Origin: Roseateles saccharophilus
GTDB lineage: Bacteria; Pseudomonadota; Gammaproteobacteria; Burkholderiales; Burkholderiaceae_C
Length of the DNA: 64,000 nucleotides
NCBI RefSeq assembly: GCF_004342485.1
Contig: NZ_SMBU01000009.1
Coordinates: 124,780 to 188,779 of the forward strand
Reading direction: 5' to 3'
Shown in pieces: positions 25,421-34,279 of this stretch. The notes below the pieces were generated by a model. The model was not told the DNA's origin and searched no databases. It was given only the letters and a program-made list of their open reading frames with translations. The position numbers and the translations under genes were made by a program. Position 1 is the stretch's first letter. Every line of letters begins with the position of its first letter.

Positions 25421-26188
25421 TCAGTCGGTCAGGGCCTCGAGCTGCGACTCCCGGATGGCTCGGTTGATCCGGTCCATGGTCTGCGGGCCGACCTGCTGCG
25501 AGCAGCCCAGATAGCGCAGTTCGCCGCGGGGCGCGTCGGCGAAGGCGATGCGCACCAGCGGCAGCGGCGTGAACTCCGGGTCGCGGCGCAGCCAGCCCAG
25601 GTCTTCCTCGTCGATCAGCATGTAGTCCATGCGGTGGGCGCCCACCATGCGCGCCAGCTGCATCACCGTCAGCTGGGCGCGGATCGGCGGCCGGGCCGCC
25701 GTCGCGAGGTATTGGTCCAGCTGCAGGCCGTAGGACGCACCCTCCAGCAGGCCCGGTTGCAGCGAGGTGTCGGCGAACAGCTGGGCGACGCGCGGGATCG
25801 CGCGGATCTGCGCGACCGCATCCGCATGGGCCAGCACGACATGGGGCCGGTCGCGGTGGATGGGCAGCGAGAAGCGCGCATAGGCCTCGCGCTCCGGGTT
25901 CTTGTACAGGCCGGGCGAGCACAGGGCGCTCTGGTTGGCCTGCAGGTTCATCAGCGTGCGCCGTATCGGCACTTCGGCGTAGCGCGCCTGGATGCCGGCG
26001 CGCTTGAGCAGCTTGATCGTGCGCTCCAGCAGGAAACCGGCCGGTCTGCCGCCCTCGGTGTAGGTGTAGGGCGGTTTGTCGCGGTATTCGATGGTCAGCG
26101 TGACCGGCTGCTGGGCACCGGCCCCGCTGGCTAACAGAGCGGTCAGCAGACCCAGGCGGCGGGCGAGGGTGGGCAGCTTGCGGAGCAT
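25421..26188 (-). CDS. Periplasmic solute-binding-like protein (SBP family 3 style)
   Basis: The 255-residue product begins with a signal peptide (MLRKLPTLARRLGLLTALLASGAGAQ) and continues TLTIEYRDKPPYTYTEGGRPAGFLLERTIKLLKRAGI, the usual first lobe of amino-acid-type binding proteins. There is no permease or ATPase gene beside it, so it may feed a sensor rather than a transporter, or belong to the orphan group common in Burkholderiales. It is the only minus-strand gene within the flhD-fliA block. A distant paralogue is at 54735-55484. Confidence 0.75.
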   Translation of the reverse strand: MLRKLPTLARRLGLLTALLASGAGAQQPVTLTIEYRDKPPYTYTEGGRPAGFLLERTIKLLKRAGIQARYAEVPIRRTLMNLQANQSALCSPGLYKNPEREAYARFSLPIHRDRPHVVLAHADAVAQIRAIPRVAQLFADTSLQPGLLEGASYGLQLDQYLATAARPPIRAQLTVMQLARMVGAHRMDYMLIDEEDLGWLRRDPEFTPLPLVRIAFADAPRGELRYLGCSQQVGPQTMDRINRAIRESQLEALTD

Positions 26189-26364
26189 GCGCCAAGATTA
26201 ACGGCGGCGGTAGCCGGGCCCGGCGCAGTTGCGGCCCGCAAGCGTGCATAGCTCGCGGTCCGGCCGGATTTGCGAGCCCGGATAAGCCGGGATTCCCGCC
26301 CGCTTTTCTCGCTCAAGTTCGGCAGACGGCCTCGAACAATTCGGGCCAGAGCTGCAGAACCGCC

Positions 26365-27540
26365 ATGGCCGACCAAGACGCACAAGACCGCAACCTGCCA
26401 GCCTCGGCCAAGAAGATCGCCCGATCTCGTGCCGAGGGCCAGGTGCCGCGCTCGCGCGACCTGCCGCACTTCGCGATGATGGTCGCCGGGGGCGCGGTGC
26501 TGGCCGTGGGTGGGCCGCAGATCGTCGAGCGGCTGCGCCTGATGATCGCCACCGGCCTGCATTTCGACGCCAGCCTGCTCGCCCGGCCCGGCTTCCTCGG
26601 CGAGCGCCTCGTCGACATGACGCTGGCCTTTGCCGCCGTGATGGGCCCGGTCGCCGCGCTGCTGATGCTCACGGCCATCGCCAGCAACCTGGCCAGCGGT
26701 GGCTGGAACTGGACGATGAAGCCGCTGGCACCCAAGTTCTCGCACATGAACCCGATCCAGGGCCTGGGCCGGCTGTTCACCGGCCAGGGCTTCGGCAGCG
26801 CCCTCAAGGCCGTGCTGCTGGCCCTGGTGCTGGGGGCCGTCGGCGCGCTGGTGCTGAAGGACCGCCTGGCGGCCTATGTCGGCATCATGTCCGTGCCCCT
26901 GCCTTCGGCCCTGGCCTATGCCGGCCAGCAGCTGATGGGCGGCTTGGTGCTGCTGGCCGTGGCGCTGGCCGTGTTCGCCGCCATCGACCTGCCGCTGCAG
27001 CGCCAGCTGTGGAAGCGCCGCCTGCGCATGAGCCGCGAGGAGGCCAAGCAGGAACTGAAGGAGGTCGAAGGCAACCTCGAGATCAAGGCCAAGGTGCGCG
27101 CCAAGATGCGCGAGATGGCCAAGCGCCGCATGCTGGCCGCCGTGCCCCAGGCCGACCTGGTCGTCATGAACCCGACTCACTACGCGGTCGCGCTGAGGTA
27201 TGCGGAGGGCAGGATGGCGGCGCCCAAGGTCGTCGCCAAGGGCGCCGACCTGCTGGCCCTGAAGATCCGTGACCTGGCCAAGGAGAGCAAGGTGCCGGTG
27301 CTGCAGCAGCCCGTGCTGGCGCGTGCCCTCTATGCCCACGCCAAGGTCGACCAGGAGATCCCCGCTGCGCTGTTCGGCGCCGTGGCCCAGGTGCTGGCCT
27401 ATGTCTACCAGCTGCGCGCCGCGATGAAGTCGCGCAACCTGAACAAGCCGGACATGCCCAAGCCGCATGTGCCGCCCGAGCTCGATCCGCACAACAAGCC
27501 GGGCTGGCAGCCCGAGCCTGACGAGGACTTTGCCGAATGA
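26365..27540 (+). CDS. flhB: flagellar export switch protein FlhB
   Basis: FlhB is the export-gate subunit that switches substrate class when the hook is complete. The 391-residue product has the four-helix membrane domain (about residues 30-210) and a cytoplasmic domain with the self-cleavage site Asn269-Pro270-Thr271-His272 in VMNPTHYAVAL. The N-terminal AKKIARSRAEGQVPRSRDL is also typical. A proline-rich tail of about 35 residues ends the protein. Its stop overlaps the flhA start (ATGA). A GGATAAGC half-motif lies upstream at 26280. Confidence 0.97.
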   Translation: MADQDAQDRNLPASAKKIARSRAEGQVPRSRDLPHFAMMVAGGAVLAVGGPQIVERLRLMIATGLHFDASLLARPGFLGERLVDMTLAFAAVMGPVAALLMLTAIASNLASGGWNWTMKPLAPKFSHMNPIQGLGRLFTGQGFGSALKAVLLALVLGAVGALVLKDRLAAYVGIMSVPLPSALAYAGQQLMGGLVLLAVALAVFAAIDLPLQRQLWKRRLRMSREEAKQELKEVEGNLEIKAKVRAKMREMAKRRMLAAVPQADLVVMNPTHYAVALRYAEGRMAAPKVVAKGADLLALKIRDLAKESKVPVLQQPVLARALYAHAKVDQEIPAALFGAVAQVLAYVYQLRAAMKSRNLNKPDMPKPHVPPELDPHNKPGWQPEPDEDFAE

Positions 27541-29627
27541 CCCCGCTGATCCAGCGACTGCAAGGCCTACTCGGCCCGCGCGCCGCCATCATCGCCGCCC
27601 TGGGCGCGCCCATCGCGGTGCTGCTGGTGCTGTCGATGATGGTGCTGCCGCTGCCGCCCTTCGTGCTGGACCTGCTGTTCACCTTCAACATCGCGATGGC
27701 CGTGATGGTGATGATGGTGGCGGCCCACATGATCCGGCCGCTGGATTTCGCGGCCTTCCCGACCGTGCTGCTGCTCACCACGCTGATGCGGCTGTCGCTG
27801 AACGTCGCGTCCACCCGCGTGGTGCTGCTGCAGGGCCACACCGGCACCGGCGCGGCCGGCAAGGTCATCGAGAGCTTCGGCCACTTCCTGATCGGCGGCA
27901 ATTTCGCGGTCGGCCTGATCGTGTTCGCCATCCTGGTGGTCATCAACTTCATCGTCGTCACCAAGGGCGCCGAACGCATCGCCGAGGTCGGCGCGCGCTT
28001 CACGCTGGATGCGATGCCCGGCAAGCAGATGGCGGTGGACGCCGACCTGAACGCCGGCCTCATCAACGAGGCCGAGGCCAAGCGCCGCCGCGCCGAGCTG
28101 AGCGACGAGGCCGACTTCTTCGGCTCCATGGACGGTGCCAGCAAATTCGTGCGCGGCGACGCCGTGGCCGGCATGCTGATCCTGGCCATCAACATCGTCG
28201 GCGGCTTCATCATCGGCGTGGCCCAGCACGGCCTGACGGCCGGCCAGGCGGCCGACAGCTACATCCTGCTGGCCGTCGGCGACGCGCTGGTGGCCCAGGT
28301 GCCGGCGCTGCTGATCTCGGTGGCCGCGGCCATGGTGGTGTCGCGCGTGGGCACGGACAAGGACATCGGCAGCCAGATCGGCAAGCAGGTGTTCGGCTCG
28401 GCCAAGAGCATCGCGATCACGGCCGCCGTCATCGGCGCGCTGGGCCTGATCCCGGGCATGCCCCATGTCGTCTTCCTGCTGATCGCCGGCGGCATGGGCT
28501 ATCTGGCCTACTGGCTGCGCAGCAAGGAGCAGGCCCAGGAGGCCGCCAAGGCCGTCAAGCCCATCATGCCGCCCGCCGAGGGCGCTGGCGAGGCGAGCTG
28601 GGAGGACCTGGTGCCGGTGGACACGCTGGGCCTGGAGGTCGGCTACCGCCTGATCACGCTGGTGGACAAGACCCGCGAGGGCGACCTGCTCAGCCGCATC
28701 AAGGGCGTGCGCCGCAAGTTCGCGCAGGAGGTCGGCTTCCTGCCGCCGCCGGTGCACATCCGCGACAACCTGGAGCTGCGCCCCAGCCAGTACCGCATCT
28801 CGCTGCGCGGCGCGGTCGTCGGCGAGGCCGAGGCCTTCCCCGGCATGTGGCTGGCCATCAACCCGGGCCATGCGACGCAGAAGCTCATCGGCACCGCGAC
28901 GACCGACCCCGCCTTCGGCCTGCCGGCCGTGTGGATCGAGGAGCGCCAGCGGGAGATGGCCCAAATGAGCGGGTTTACGGTCGTTGATTGCTCGACCGTC
29001 GTGGCCACCCACCTTTCACACTTGATGCAAGTGCATGCGGCCAAGCTGCTCGGCCGCGTGGAGACGCAGTCGCTGGTGGAACACCTCACCAGGCAGGCGC
29101 CGCAACTGATTGAAGACGTGATTCCCAAGATGATCAGCATCGCCACCCTGCAACGCGTGCTCCAGCTGCTGCTGGAGGAGGGCGTGCACATCCGCGACAT
29201 GCGCTCCATCGTCGAATCCATCGCCGAGAACGCCGCCACCGTCACCGACCCGGCCGAACTGGCGCGCCGCATCCGCACCCATATCGCGCCGGCCATCGTG
29301 CAGCAGATCTACGGTTCCACGAAGGAGCTGGACGTCATCGCGCTCGAGCCCGAACTGGAGCGCCTCGTCACCCAGGCCCTCAATTCGCCGCACGGCGCGG
29401 CCCTGGACCCCGGCGTGGCCGACACGCTGGCCCGCAGCGCCGCCGAGACCGCCCAGAAGCAGGAAGACCGCGGCGTGCCGGCCGCACTGCTGGTGCCCGA
29501 CCTGATCCGCGCGCCCATGGCCCGCCTGCTCAAGCGCGCCGCGCCCCGTCTCAAGGTGCTCGGCCACAGCGAGATTCCCGAGACCCACACCATCCGCATC
29601 GGCTCCATCATCGGAGGCACAGCATGA
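27537..29627 (+). CDS. flhA: flagellar export apparatus protein FlhA
   Basis: FlhA forms the nonameric ring that couples proton flow to export and docks chaperone-substrate complexes. The 696-residue product has about eight N-terminal membrane helices with the conserved FHIPEP-region equivalents TVLLLTTLMRLSLNVASTR and AERIAEVGARFTLDAMPGKQMAVDADLNAGLI, and a large cytoplasmic domain from about residue 345. It overlaps flhB by four bases and is coupled to flhF. Confidence 0.98.
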   Translation: MTPLIQRLQGLLGPRAAIIAALGAPIAVLLVLSMMVLPLPPFVLDLLFTFNIAMAVMVMMVAAHMIRPLDFAAFPTVLLLTTLMRLSLNVASTRVVLLQGHTGTGAAGKVIESFGHFLIGGNFAVGLIVFAILVVINFIVVTKGAERIAEVGARFTLDAMPGKQMAVDADLNAGLINEAEAKRRRAELSDEADFFGSMDGASKFVRGDAVAGMLILAINIVGGFIIGVAQHGLTAGQAADSYILLAVGDALVAQVPALLISVAAAMVVSRVGTDKDIGSQIGKQVFGSAKSIAITAAVIGALGLIPGMPHVVFLLIAGGMGYLAYWLRSKEQAQEAAKAVKPIMPPAEGAGEASWEDLVPVDTLGLEVGYRLITLVDKTREGDLLSRIKGVRRKFAQEVGFLPPPVHIRDNLELRPSQYRISLRGAVVGEAEAFPGMWLAINPGHATQKLIGTATTDPAFGLPAVWIEERQREMAQMSGFTVVDCSTVVATHLSHLMQVHAAKLLGRVETQSLVEHLTRQAPQLIEDVIPKMISIATLQRVLQLLLEEGVHIRDMRSIVESIAENAATVTDPAELARRIRTHIAPAIVQQIYGSTKELDVIALEPELERLVTQALNSPHGAALDPGVADTLARSAAETAQKQEDRGVPAALLVPDLIRAPMARLLKRAAPRLKVLGHSEIPETHTIRIGSIIGGTA

Positions 29628-31261
29628 ATGTCCGAAAGTTCAACGCGCCCACGTCCCGCGAGGCGCTCGCCCTGGTCAAGCAGGCCTTCGGCGCGGACGC
29701 GGTCGTGCTGTCCAACAAGTCGGTGCCCGGTGGCGTCGAGGTGCTGGCCATGGCGCCGGAGGGCATGGGTCAGATCGAGCAGATGGCCGCCAGTGCGCCG
29801 CGCACCGTGGCCCGTCCGCCGCTGCCGGCCCAGCAGCCGCCGCAGCGCGCCAGCTTCGCCGAGCGCTCGCAGCGCCAGGAGCCCAGCTTCGGCGCGCCCG
29901 ACGTGCAGGGCGACGTGCAGCAGCTGGCGATGAGCACGCTGAACTTCCAGGACTATGTGCGCGAGCGCGTGCTGCGCCGCCGCGAGGCCGAGATCGCCGG
30001 CCGGCCCGACCCCGTGGCGCGGTCCGCTGCCCGGCCGGCGCCCGTGCCGCAGCAGCCGCCCGCGGTGTCGCTGGATGCCGTGCGCGTCCAGCGCGAACGC
30101 CGGGCCAGCGAGGCCATGGCCGCGCTGGCGCCCAAGCGCGCGCCGGCCCCACCCCGCCCCGCGCCGCCGGTGCTGCGCGACGAGATCCGCCTGCCGTCCG
30201 CCATGCCCGGCCAGCAGCGCGCCGTGCCCCAGTTGGGCGACATCGCCACCAGCGAACCCCTGCCGCTGCCCGGCCAGCCCAATGCCACTCAGCGCAGCCA
30301 GATGGACATGGCCGCCGAGCTGCGCCAGATGCGCGGCCTGATCGAGGAGCGCTTCTCCTCGCTGGCCTTCATGGAGAAGCTGCAGCGCCAGCCCGTGCAG
30401 GCGCGGCTGACGCAGAAGCTGCTCGAACTCGGCTTCAGCCCGGCCCTGGTGCGCAAGCTGGCCGAGAGCTGCCCGTCCGACTTCAAGACCGGCGCCGCTA
30501 CCGACCCGGCCGACGAGACCGCCTGGGCCGCCCATGTGCTGTCGCGCAACCTGCAGACCGACGAGGCCGCGCCGGCCATCGAGGACCGCGGTGGCGTTTT
30601 CGCGCTGATCGGCTCCACCGGCGTCGGCAAGACCACGACGACCGCCAAGCTGGCCGCGCATTTCGCCACCAAGTACGGCGCCAGCCAGCTCGGCCTGATC
30701 ACGCTGGACGCCTACCGCGTCGGCGCCCACGAGCAGCTGCGCGCCTACGGCCGCATCCTCGGCGTGCCGGTTCACACGGCGCACGACCGTGCCTCGCTGG
30801 ACGACCTGCTGGAGCTGCTGTCCAGCAAGAAGCTGGTGCTGATCGACACCGCCGGCATGGCCCAGCGCGACAGCCGCACCCAGGAATTGCTGGAGATGCT
30901 GGCCCACCCTAGCATCAAGAAGCTGCTGGTCATCAACGCGGCCCAGCAGGGCGAGACCATCGAGGACGTCGTCGGTGCCTGGAAGGGCGCGGCCTGCGAG
31001 GGCGTCGTGCTCAGCAAGATCGACGAGGCCGTCAAGCTCGCGCCGGCCCTGGACACGCTGATCCGCCACAAGCTCAAGGTGCTGGGCGTGGCCAACGGCC
31101 AGCGCGTGCCGGAAGACTGGCACCGCCTGCCCAGCGTGGCCCTGGTGCAGCGCGCGCTGAAGGGCGCGGCCTCGGGCGCCTGGCGCATGGACAACACCGA
31201 CGTCAACCTGATCTTCGCCGGCGGCCCGCTGAGCGACGCCGGCATGAGGGCGATCCACTAG
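29624..31261 (+). CDS. flhF: SRP-type GTPase FlhF
   Basis: FlhF sets flagellar position and number. The 545-residue product has the basic N-domain (MNVRKFNAPTSREALALVKQAFGADAVVLS), a long Pro/Arg-rich linker (about residues 65-230), and an NG GTPase domain with G1 GSTGVGKT at residues 330-337, LITLDAYRVGAHEQLRAYG, the VLIDTAGMAQRD G3 box and SKIDEA near the G4 position. The start overlaps flhA's stop (ATGA). It is immediately followed by an flhG-like gene. Confidence 0.97.
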   Translation: MNVRKFNAPTSREALALVKQAFGADAVVLSNKSVPGGVEVLAMAPEGMGQIEQMAASAPRTVARPPLPAQQPPQRASFAERSQRQEPSFGAPDVQGDVQQLAMSTLNFQDYVRERVLRRREAEIAGRPDPVARSAARPAPVPQQPPAVSLDAVRVQRERRASEAMAALAPKRAPAPPRPAPPVLRDEIRLPSAMPGQQRAVPQLGDIATSEPLPLPGQPNATQRSQMDMAAELRQMRGLIEERFSSLAFMEKLQRQPVQARLTQKLLELGFSPALVRKLAESCPSDFKTGAATDPADETAWAAHVLSRNLQTDEAAPAIEDRGGVFALIGSTGVGKTTTTAKLAAHFATKYGASQLGLITLDAYRVGAHEQLRAYGRILGVPVHTAHDRASLDDLLELLSSKKLVLIDTAGMAQRDSRTQELLEMLAHPSIKKLLVINAAQQGETIEDVVGAWKGAACEGVVLSKIDEAVKLAPALDTLIRHKLKVLGVANGQRVPEDWHRLPSVALVQRALKGAASGAWRMDNTDVNLIFAGGPLSDAGMRAIH

Positions 31262-32050
31262 ATGGCCGCCATGCCCCAGGATCAAGCCCATGGCCTGCGC
31301 CGCCTCTTCGCGGCCTCCAAGACCCGCTTCGTGCCGGTCGTCAGCAACCCGCGCGTGATGGGTGCCGGCGTGTTGCTCGAGGGCCTGTGCGCGGCCTTCG
31401 CCGAACTGGGCCTGCACACGCTGGTCGTCGATGCCGGCGAGCACTCGCCCCAGCCCTCGGAGCTGGCGCAGGTGGACCTGTCCAACTGCATCGAGCGCCT
31501 GTCGCCCCGGCTCTCCTACCTGGCCGCTCGCGGCCTGCCGCTGCGCCACATCAATGCCAACGGCTCGGCGGCCTCCTTCCTGGAGGCCGTGTCCGACGCT
31601 GCCCCGGATTCCGACGTCATCCTGCTGCATGCGCCGGCGGCCGAACTGGCCCGCGTCGTCGCGCTGCGCGAGGTGCGCCCGCTGCTGCTGGCGGACGCCG
31701 AGCCGGCGAGCGTCACCGAAGCCTATGCCGGCATGAAATGGCTCACACAACGCGCCGGGCTGATGGTCTACAGTCTGCTGATGGCCTGCCACCCCCAACT
31801 GCGCGTGGCCACCCGCATCGCGCAACAGCTCCATTCCTGCGCCGACGGCTTCCTCGGCGCGGTGCTGCGCGACTGGGCCTGCCTGGACCCCAGGGCCTCG
31901 CAGCACGCACCGCTCACGCCCGAGCTGCGCCACCTGGCCCGCGAGCTGCTGCTTGCGGCGCCCCCCGGAGCGGCCATCGATGCCGCTTCGAACGCGGCCC
32001 CGCTGCGCCCGGCGCGCGCGGTGTCATCCCCTCTTATCGCAGCGCATTGA
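31262..32050 (+). CDS. flhG: FlhG-like (MinD family) protein lacking a P-loop
   Basis: In position flhG, directly after flhF with no gap. The N-terminus DQAHGLRRLFA (about residues 6-16) matches the DQAxxLR motif by which FlhG activates the FlhF GTPase, and the fold pattern (VVSNP..., then TLVVDAGEHSP) follows the MinD/FlhG layout. However, the deviant Walker A KGGxGKT is replaced by NPRVMGAGV, with no Lys-Thr/Ser pair, so ATP binding looks unlikely. Length is 262 residues. It may still act as an FlhF activator without an ATPase cycle. Assigned by position and N-terminal motif. Confidence 0.75.
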   Translation: MAAMPQDQAHGLRRLFAASKTRFVPVVSNPRVMGAGVLLEGLCAAFAELGLHTLVVDAGEHSPQPSELAQVDLSNCIERLSPRLSYLAARGLPLRHINANGSAASFLEAVSDAAPDSDVILLHAPAAELARVVALREVRPLLLADAEPASVTEAYAGMKWLTQRAGLMVYSLLMACHPQLRVATRIAQQLHSCADGFLGAVLRDWACLDPRASQHAPLTPELRHLARELLLAAPPGAAIDAASNAAPLRPARAVSSPLIAAH

Positions 32051-32059
32051 CCTCCGCCG

Positions 32060-32140
32060 GGAGTCCACACATGCCCCCACGCTCACTTCGTTCACTGCCC
32101 CCGCGGGGGTGCTTCAGCCCCTTCGGGCGGCCGTGCTGAG
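32060..32140. repeat. Hairpin-rich flhG-fliA gap
   Basis: The 96-base gap contains CCCCC gc GGGGG (about 32098-32109) and GCCCC ttc GGGC-type pairing (about 32117-32129), related to the CCCC/GGGG module of the dispersed repeats but without the full framework. It lies just before the fliA start. Confidence 0.35.
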
Positions 32141-32146
32141 CTGACC

Positions 32147-32860
32147 ATGTACACGCCCAAAGGCCGCCTCGACAACAGTACGCTGATCAAGCAGTACAGC
32201 CCGCTGGTGCGACGCCTGGCGCACCAGATGATCGCCAAGCTGCCGGCCAACGTGGAGGTGGACGACCTGATCCAGGTCGGCCTGATCGGCCTGACCGACG
32301 CGCTGTCGCGCTTCGACGCCGAGCAGGGCGTGCAGTTCGAGACCTTCGCCACCCAGCGCATCCGCGGCGCCATGCTCGACGAGCTGCGTGGCGGCGACTG
32401 GATGAGCCGCGGCACGCGCCGCCAGCAGCGCGAGATCGAGGTGGCGGTGCACAAGGTCGAGCAGCGCCTGGGCCGTGCGCCCAACGAGACCGAGATCGCC
32501 ACCGAGATGGGCCTGCCGCTGGCCGAGTACCAGGAGCTGCTGGGCAAGGTGCGCGGCACCCAGCTCGTCTACCTGGAGGACATGAGCGGCGACGACGGCG
32601 ACGAGAACTACCTCGACCGTCACGTGGCGGACGAGGGCGCCAACCCGGTGGAGCTGCTGCAGGACCACCGCATGCGTGAGGCGCTGGTGGCCGCCATCAA
32701 GAACCTGCCCGAGCGCGAACAGTTCGTGATGAGCATGTATTACGAGCACGACATGAACCTCAAGGAGATCGCAGCCGTGCTCAAGGTCACGGAGTCGCGG
32801 GTCTGCCAGCTGCACAGTCAGTCCATCGCAAGGTTGAGGGTGAAACTGCGGGACTGGTGA
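32147..32860 (+). CDS. fliA: flagellar sigma factor FliA (sigma-28)
   Basis: FliA directs RNA polymerase to late flagellar promoters. The 237-residue product has region 2 (YSPLVRRLAHQMIAKLPANVEVDDLIQVGLIGLTDAL, then FETFATQRIRGAMLDELR), region 3 (RRQQREIEVAVHKVEQRLGRAPNETEIATEMG) and region 4 (LPEREQFVMSMYYEHDMNLKEIAAVLKVTESRVCQLHSQSIARLR). Targets are visible in this window: motA, fliD, flagellin 2, flgM and the 91-residue gene. It is held by FlgM, encoded at 61738. Confidence 0.98.
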   Translation: MYTPKGRLDNSTLIKQYSPLVRRLAHQMIAKLPANVEVDDLIQVGLIGLTDALSRFDAEQGVQFETFATQRIRGAMLDELRGGDWMSRGTRRQQREIEVAVHKVEQRLGRAPNETEIATEMGLPLAEYQELLGKVRGTQLVYLEDMSGDDGDENYLDRHVADEGANPVELLQDHRMREALVAAIKNLPEREQFVMSMYYEHDMNLKEIAAVLKVTESRVCQLHSQSIARLRVKLRDW

Positions 32861-32913
32861 ATACCGAGGCCGCTGCCTGACATGGCCCCGGCCGGCAAGC
32901 AGGGGAACAACGC

Positions 32914-34263
32914 ATGTTCAGGTGGTCCAGGAGTGGGGCTTCGGCCTCCACGGTCGTTCGTGATGAGGAAGCCGCGTGCCGCGATGACGGCGCGGGGCTG
33001 AAGGTCGTCAGGCGGCTGGCCCAGTCCATCTCCCATGTGGGCAAGGACGCCGCCGAAGTGCGGGGTGCGCTGGAAGACACGCAGCGCATCGTCCAGGTTC
33101 AGGGCCAGGCCATGCAGGCGCTCGGCCGGCAGCTCCAGCAGATCGGCCAGGCCCAGGCCGCCATCGCCGCCGCCACGGCCCAGAGCGCCGCCGCCGTGCA
33201 GCGCGCACGCGGCGCGCTCGGCGTCGTCGGTGGCGAGGTCGTCGGCATGTCGACGACGCTGGCCCAGGTGTCGGGTGCGGCCGCCGAGATCACGAAGATC
33301 TCGCTGCAGACGCGGCTGGTGGCCTTCAACGCTGCCGTCGAGGCCAAGCATGCGGGCGATGCCGGGCGCGGCTTCGCGGTCGTCGCCGAGGCGGTGAAGG
33401 CGCTGGCCGGCCAGGTCGAGGCCTCGTCCAAGGCCATCGTCAGCGCCATCGCCAGCCTGCAGGAACGCATCGACCGCTTCAGCGCCGAGCTGACCGAGAA
33501 CCCCGCCCGGCCCAGCCAGATCCACGCCGCCTTCCACGAGGTCGAGCAGGACGTGCAGCGCATCGCGGCCTCCGCTGCAGAGAGCGGCCAGCAGATGAAC
33601 CTGCTCAACGCGCGGGCGCAGGAGTTGGAGCGCGAGGTGCTGGAAGCCACCCACGGCCTCAAGGTGGCCTTCGACGGCAGCGACCGCTTCCTGCGCATGT
33701 CGGAGGACCTTGTCGAGCAGATCGCCGAGAGCGGCGTCGAGGTCGACGACATGCCCTTCATCCGCGCCGCCCAGGACGCAGCCGCCGAGATCGCGGTGCT
33801 GCTGGAGGGGGCGCTGCGCGACGGCCAGATCAGCGAGGCCGAACTCTTCGACGAGAACTACCGCCCCATCGAAGGCACGTCGCCGCCGCAGCAGACCACG
33901 CGCTTCTGCGCGCTGACGGACCGCCTCTTCCCCGGCGTGCAGGAGAAGGCGCTGACCCTCAGCGACAAGATCGTCTTCTGCATCGCGGCCGACCGCAACG
34001 GCTACATCGCCACGCACAATCGCAAGTACTGCCAGCCGCAGCGCCGGGGCGACACCGTCTGGAACACGGCCAACAGCCGCTACCGCCGCATCTTCAACGA
34101 TCGCACCGGCCTGGCCTCGGCGCGCAACACCCGGCCTTTCCTGCTGCAGACCTACCGCCGCGACATGGGCGGCGGCCGCTTCGTCGTGCTGAAGGAGGCC
34201 ACCGCGCCCATCGAGGTCGCCGGCAGGCATTGGGGCGGCGTGCGCCTGGCCTTCAACTTCTAG
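32914..34263 (+). CDS. Cytoplasmic methyl-accepting chemotaxis-like protein
   Basis: The 449-residue product has no membrane segment. Residues about 30-280 form a chemoreceptor signalling coiled coil; the hairpin tip reads ISLQTRLVAFNAAVEAKHAGDAGRGFAVVAEAVKALA, recognisable but with changes from the usual QTNLLALNAAIEAARAGE. The C-terminal 150 residues form a PAS/Cache-like domain (NRKYCQPQRRGDTVWNTANSRYRRIF, FLLQTYRRDMGGGRFVVLKE) seen at the C-end of soluble receptors. It sits 53 bases after fliA and is likely co-transcribed. Ligand unknown. Confidence 0.88.
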   Translation: MFRWSRSGASASTVVRDEEAACRDDGAGLKVVRRLAQSISHVGKDAAEVRGALEDTQRIVQVQGQAMQALGRQLQQIGQAQAAIAAATAQSAAAVQRARGALGVVGGEVVGMSTTLAQVSGAAAEITKISLQTRLVAFNAAVEAKHAGDAGRGFAVVAEAVKALAGQVEASSKAIVSAIASLQERIDRFSAELTENPARPSQIHAAFHEVEQDVQRIAASAAESGQQMNLLNARAQELEREVLEATHGLKVAFDGSDRFLRMSEDLVEQIAESGVEVDDMPFIRAAQDAAAEIAVLLEGALRDGQISEAELFDENYRPIEGTSPPQQTTRFCALTDRLFPGVQEKALTLSDKIVFCIAADRNGYIATHNRKYCQPQRRGDTVWNTANSRYRRIFNDRTGLASARNTRPFLLQTYRRDMGGGRFVVLKEATAPIEVAGRHWGGVRLAFNF

Positions 34264-34279
34264 CCAAGTGTCTTCGCGC

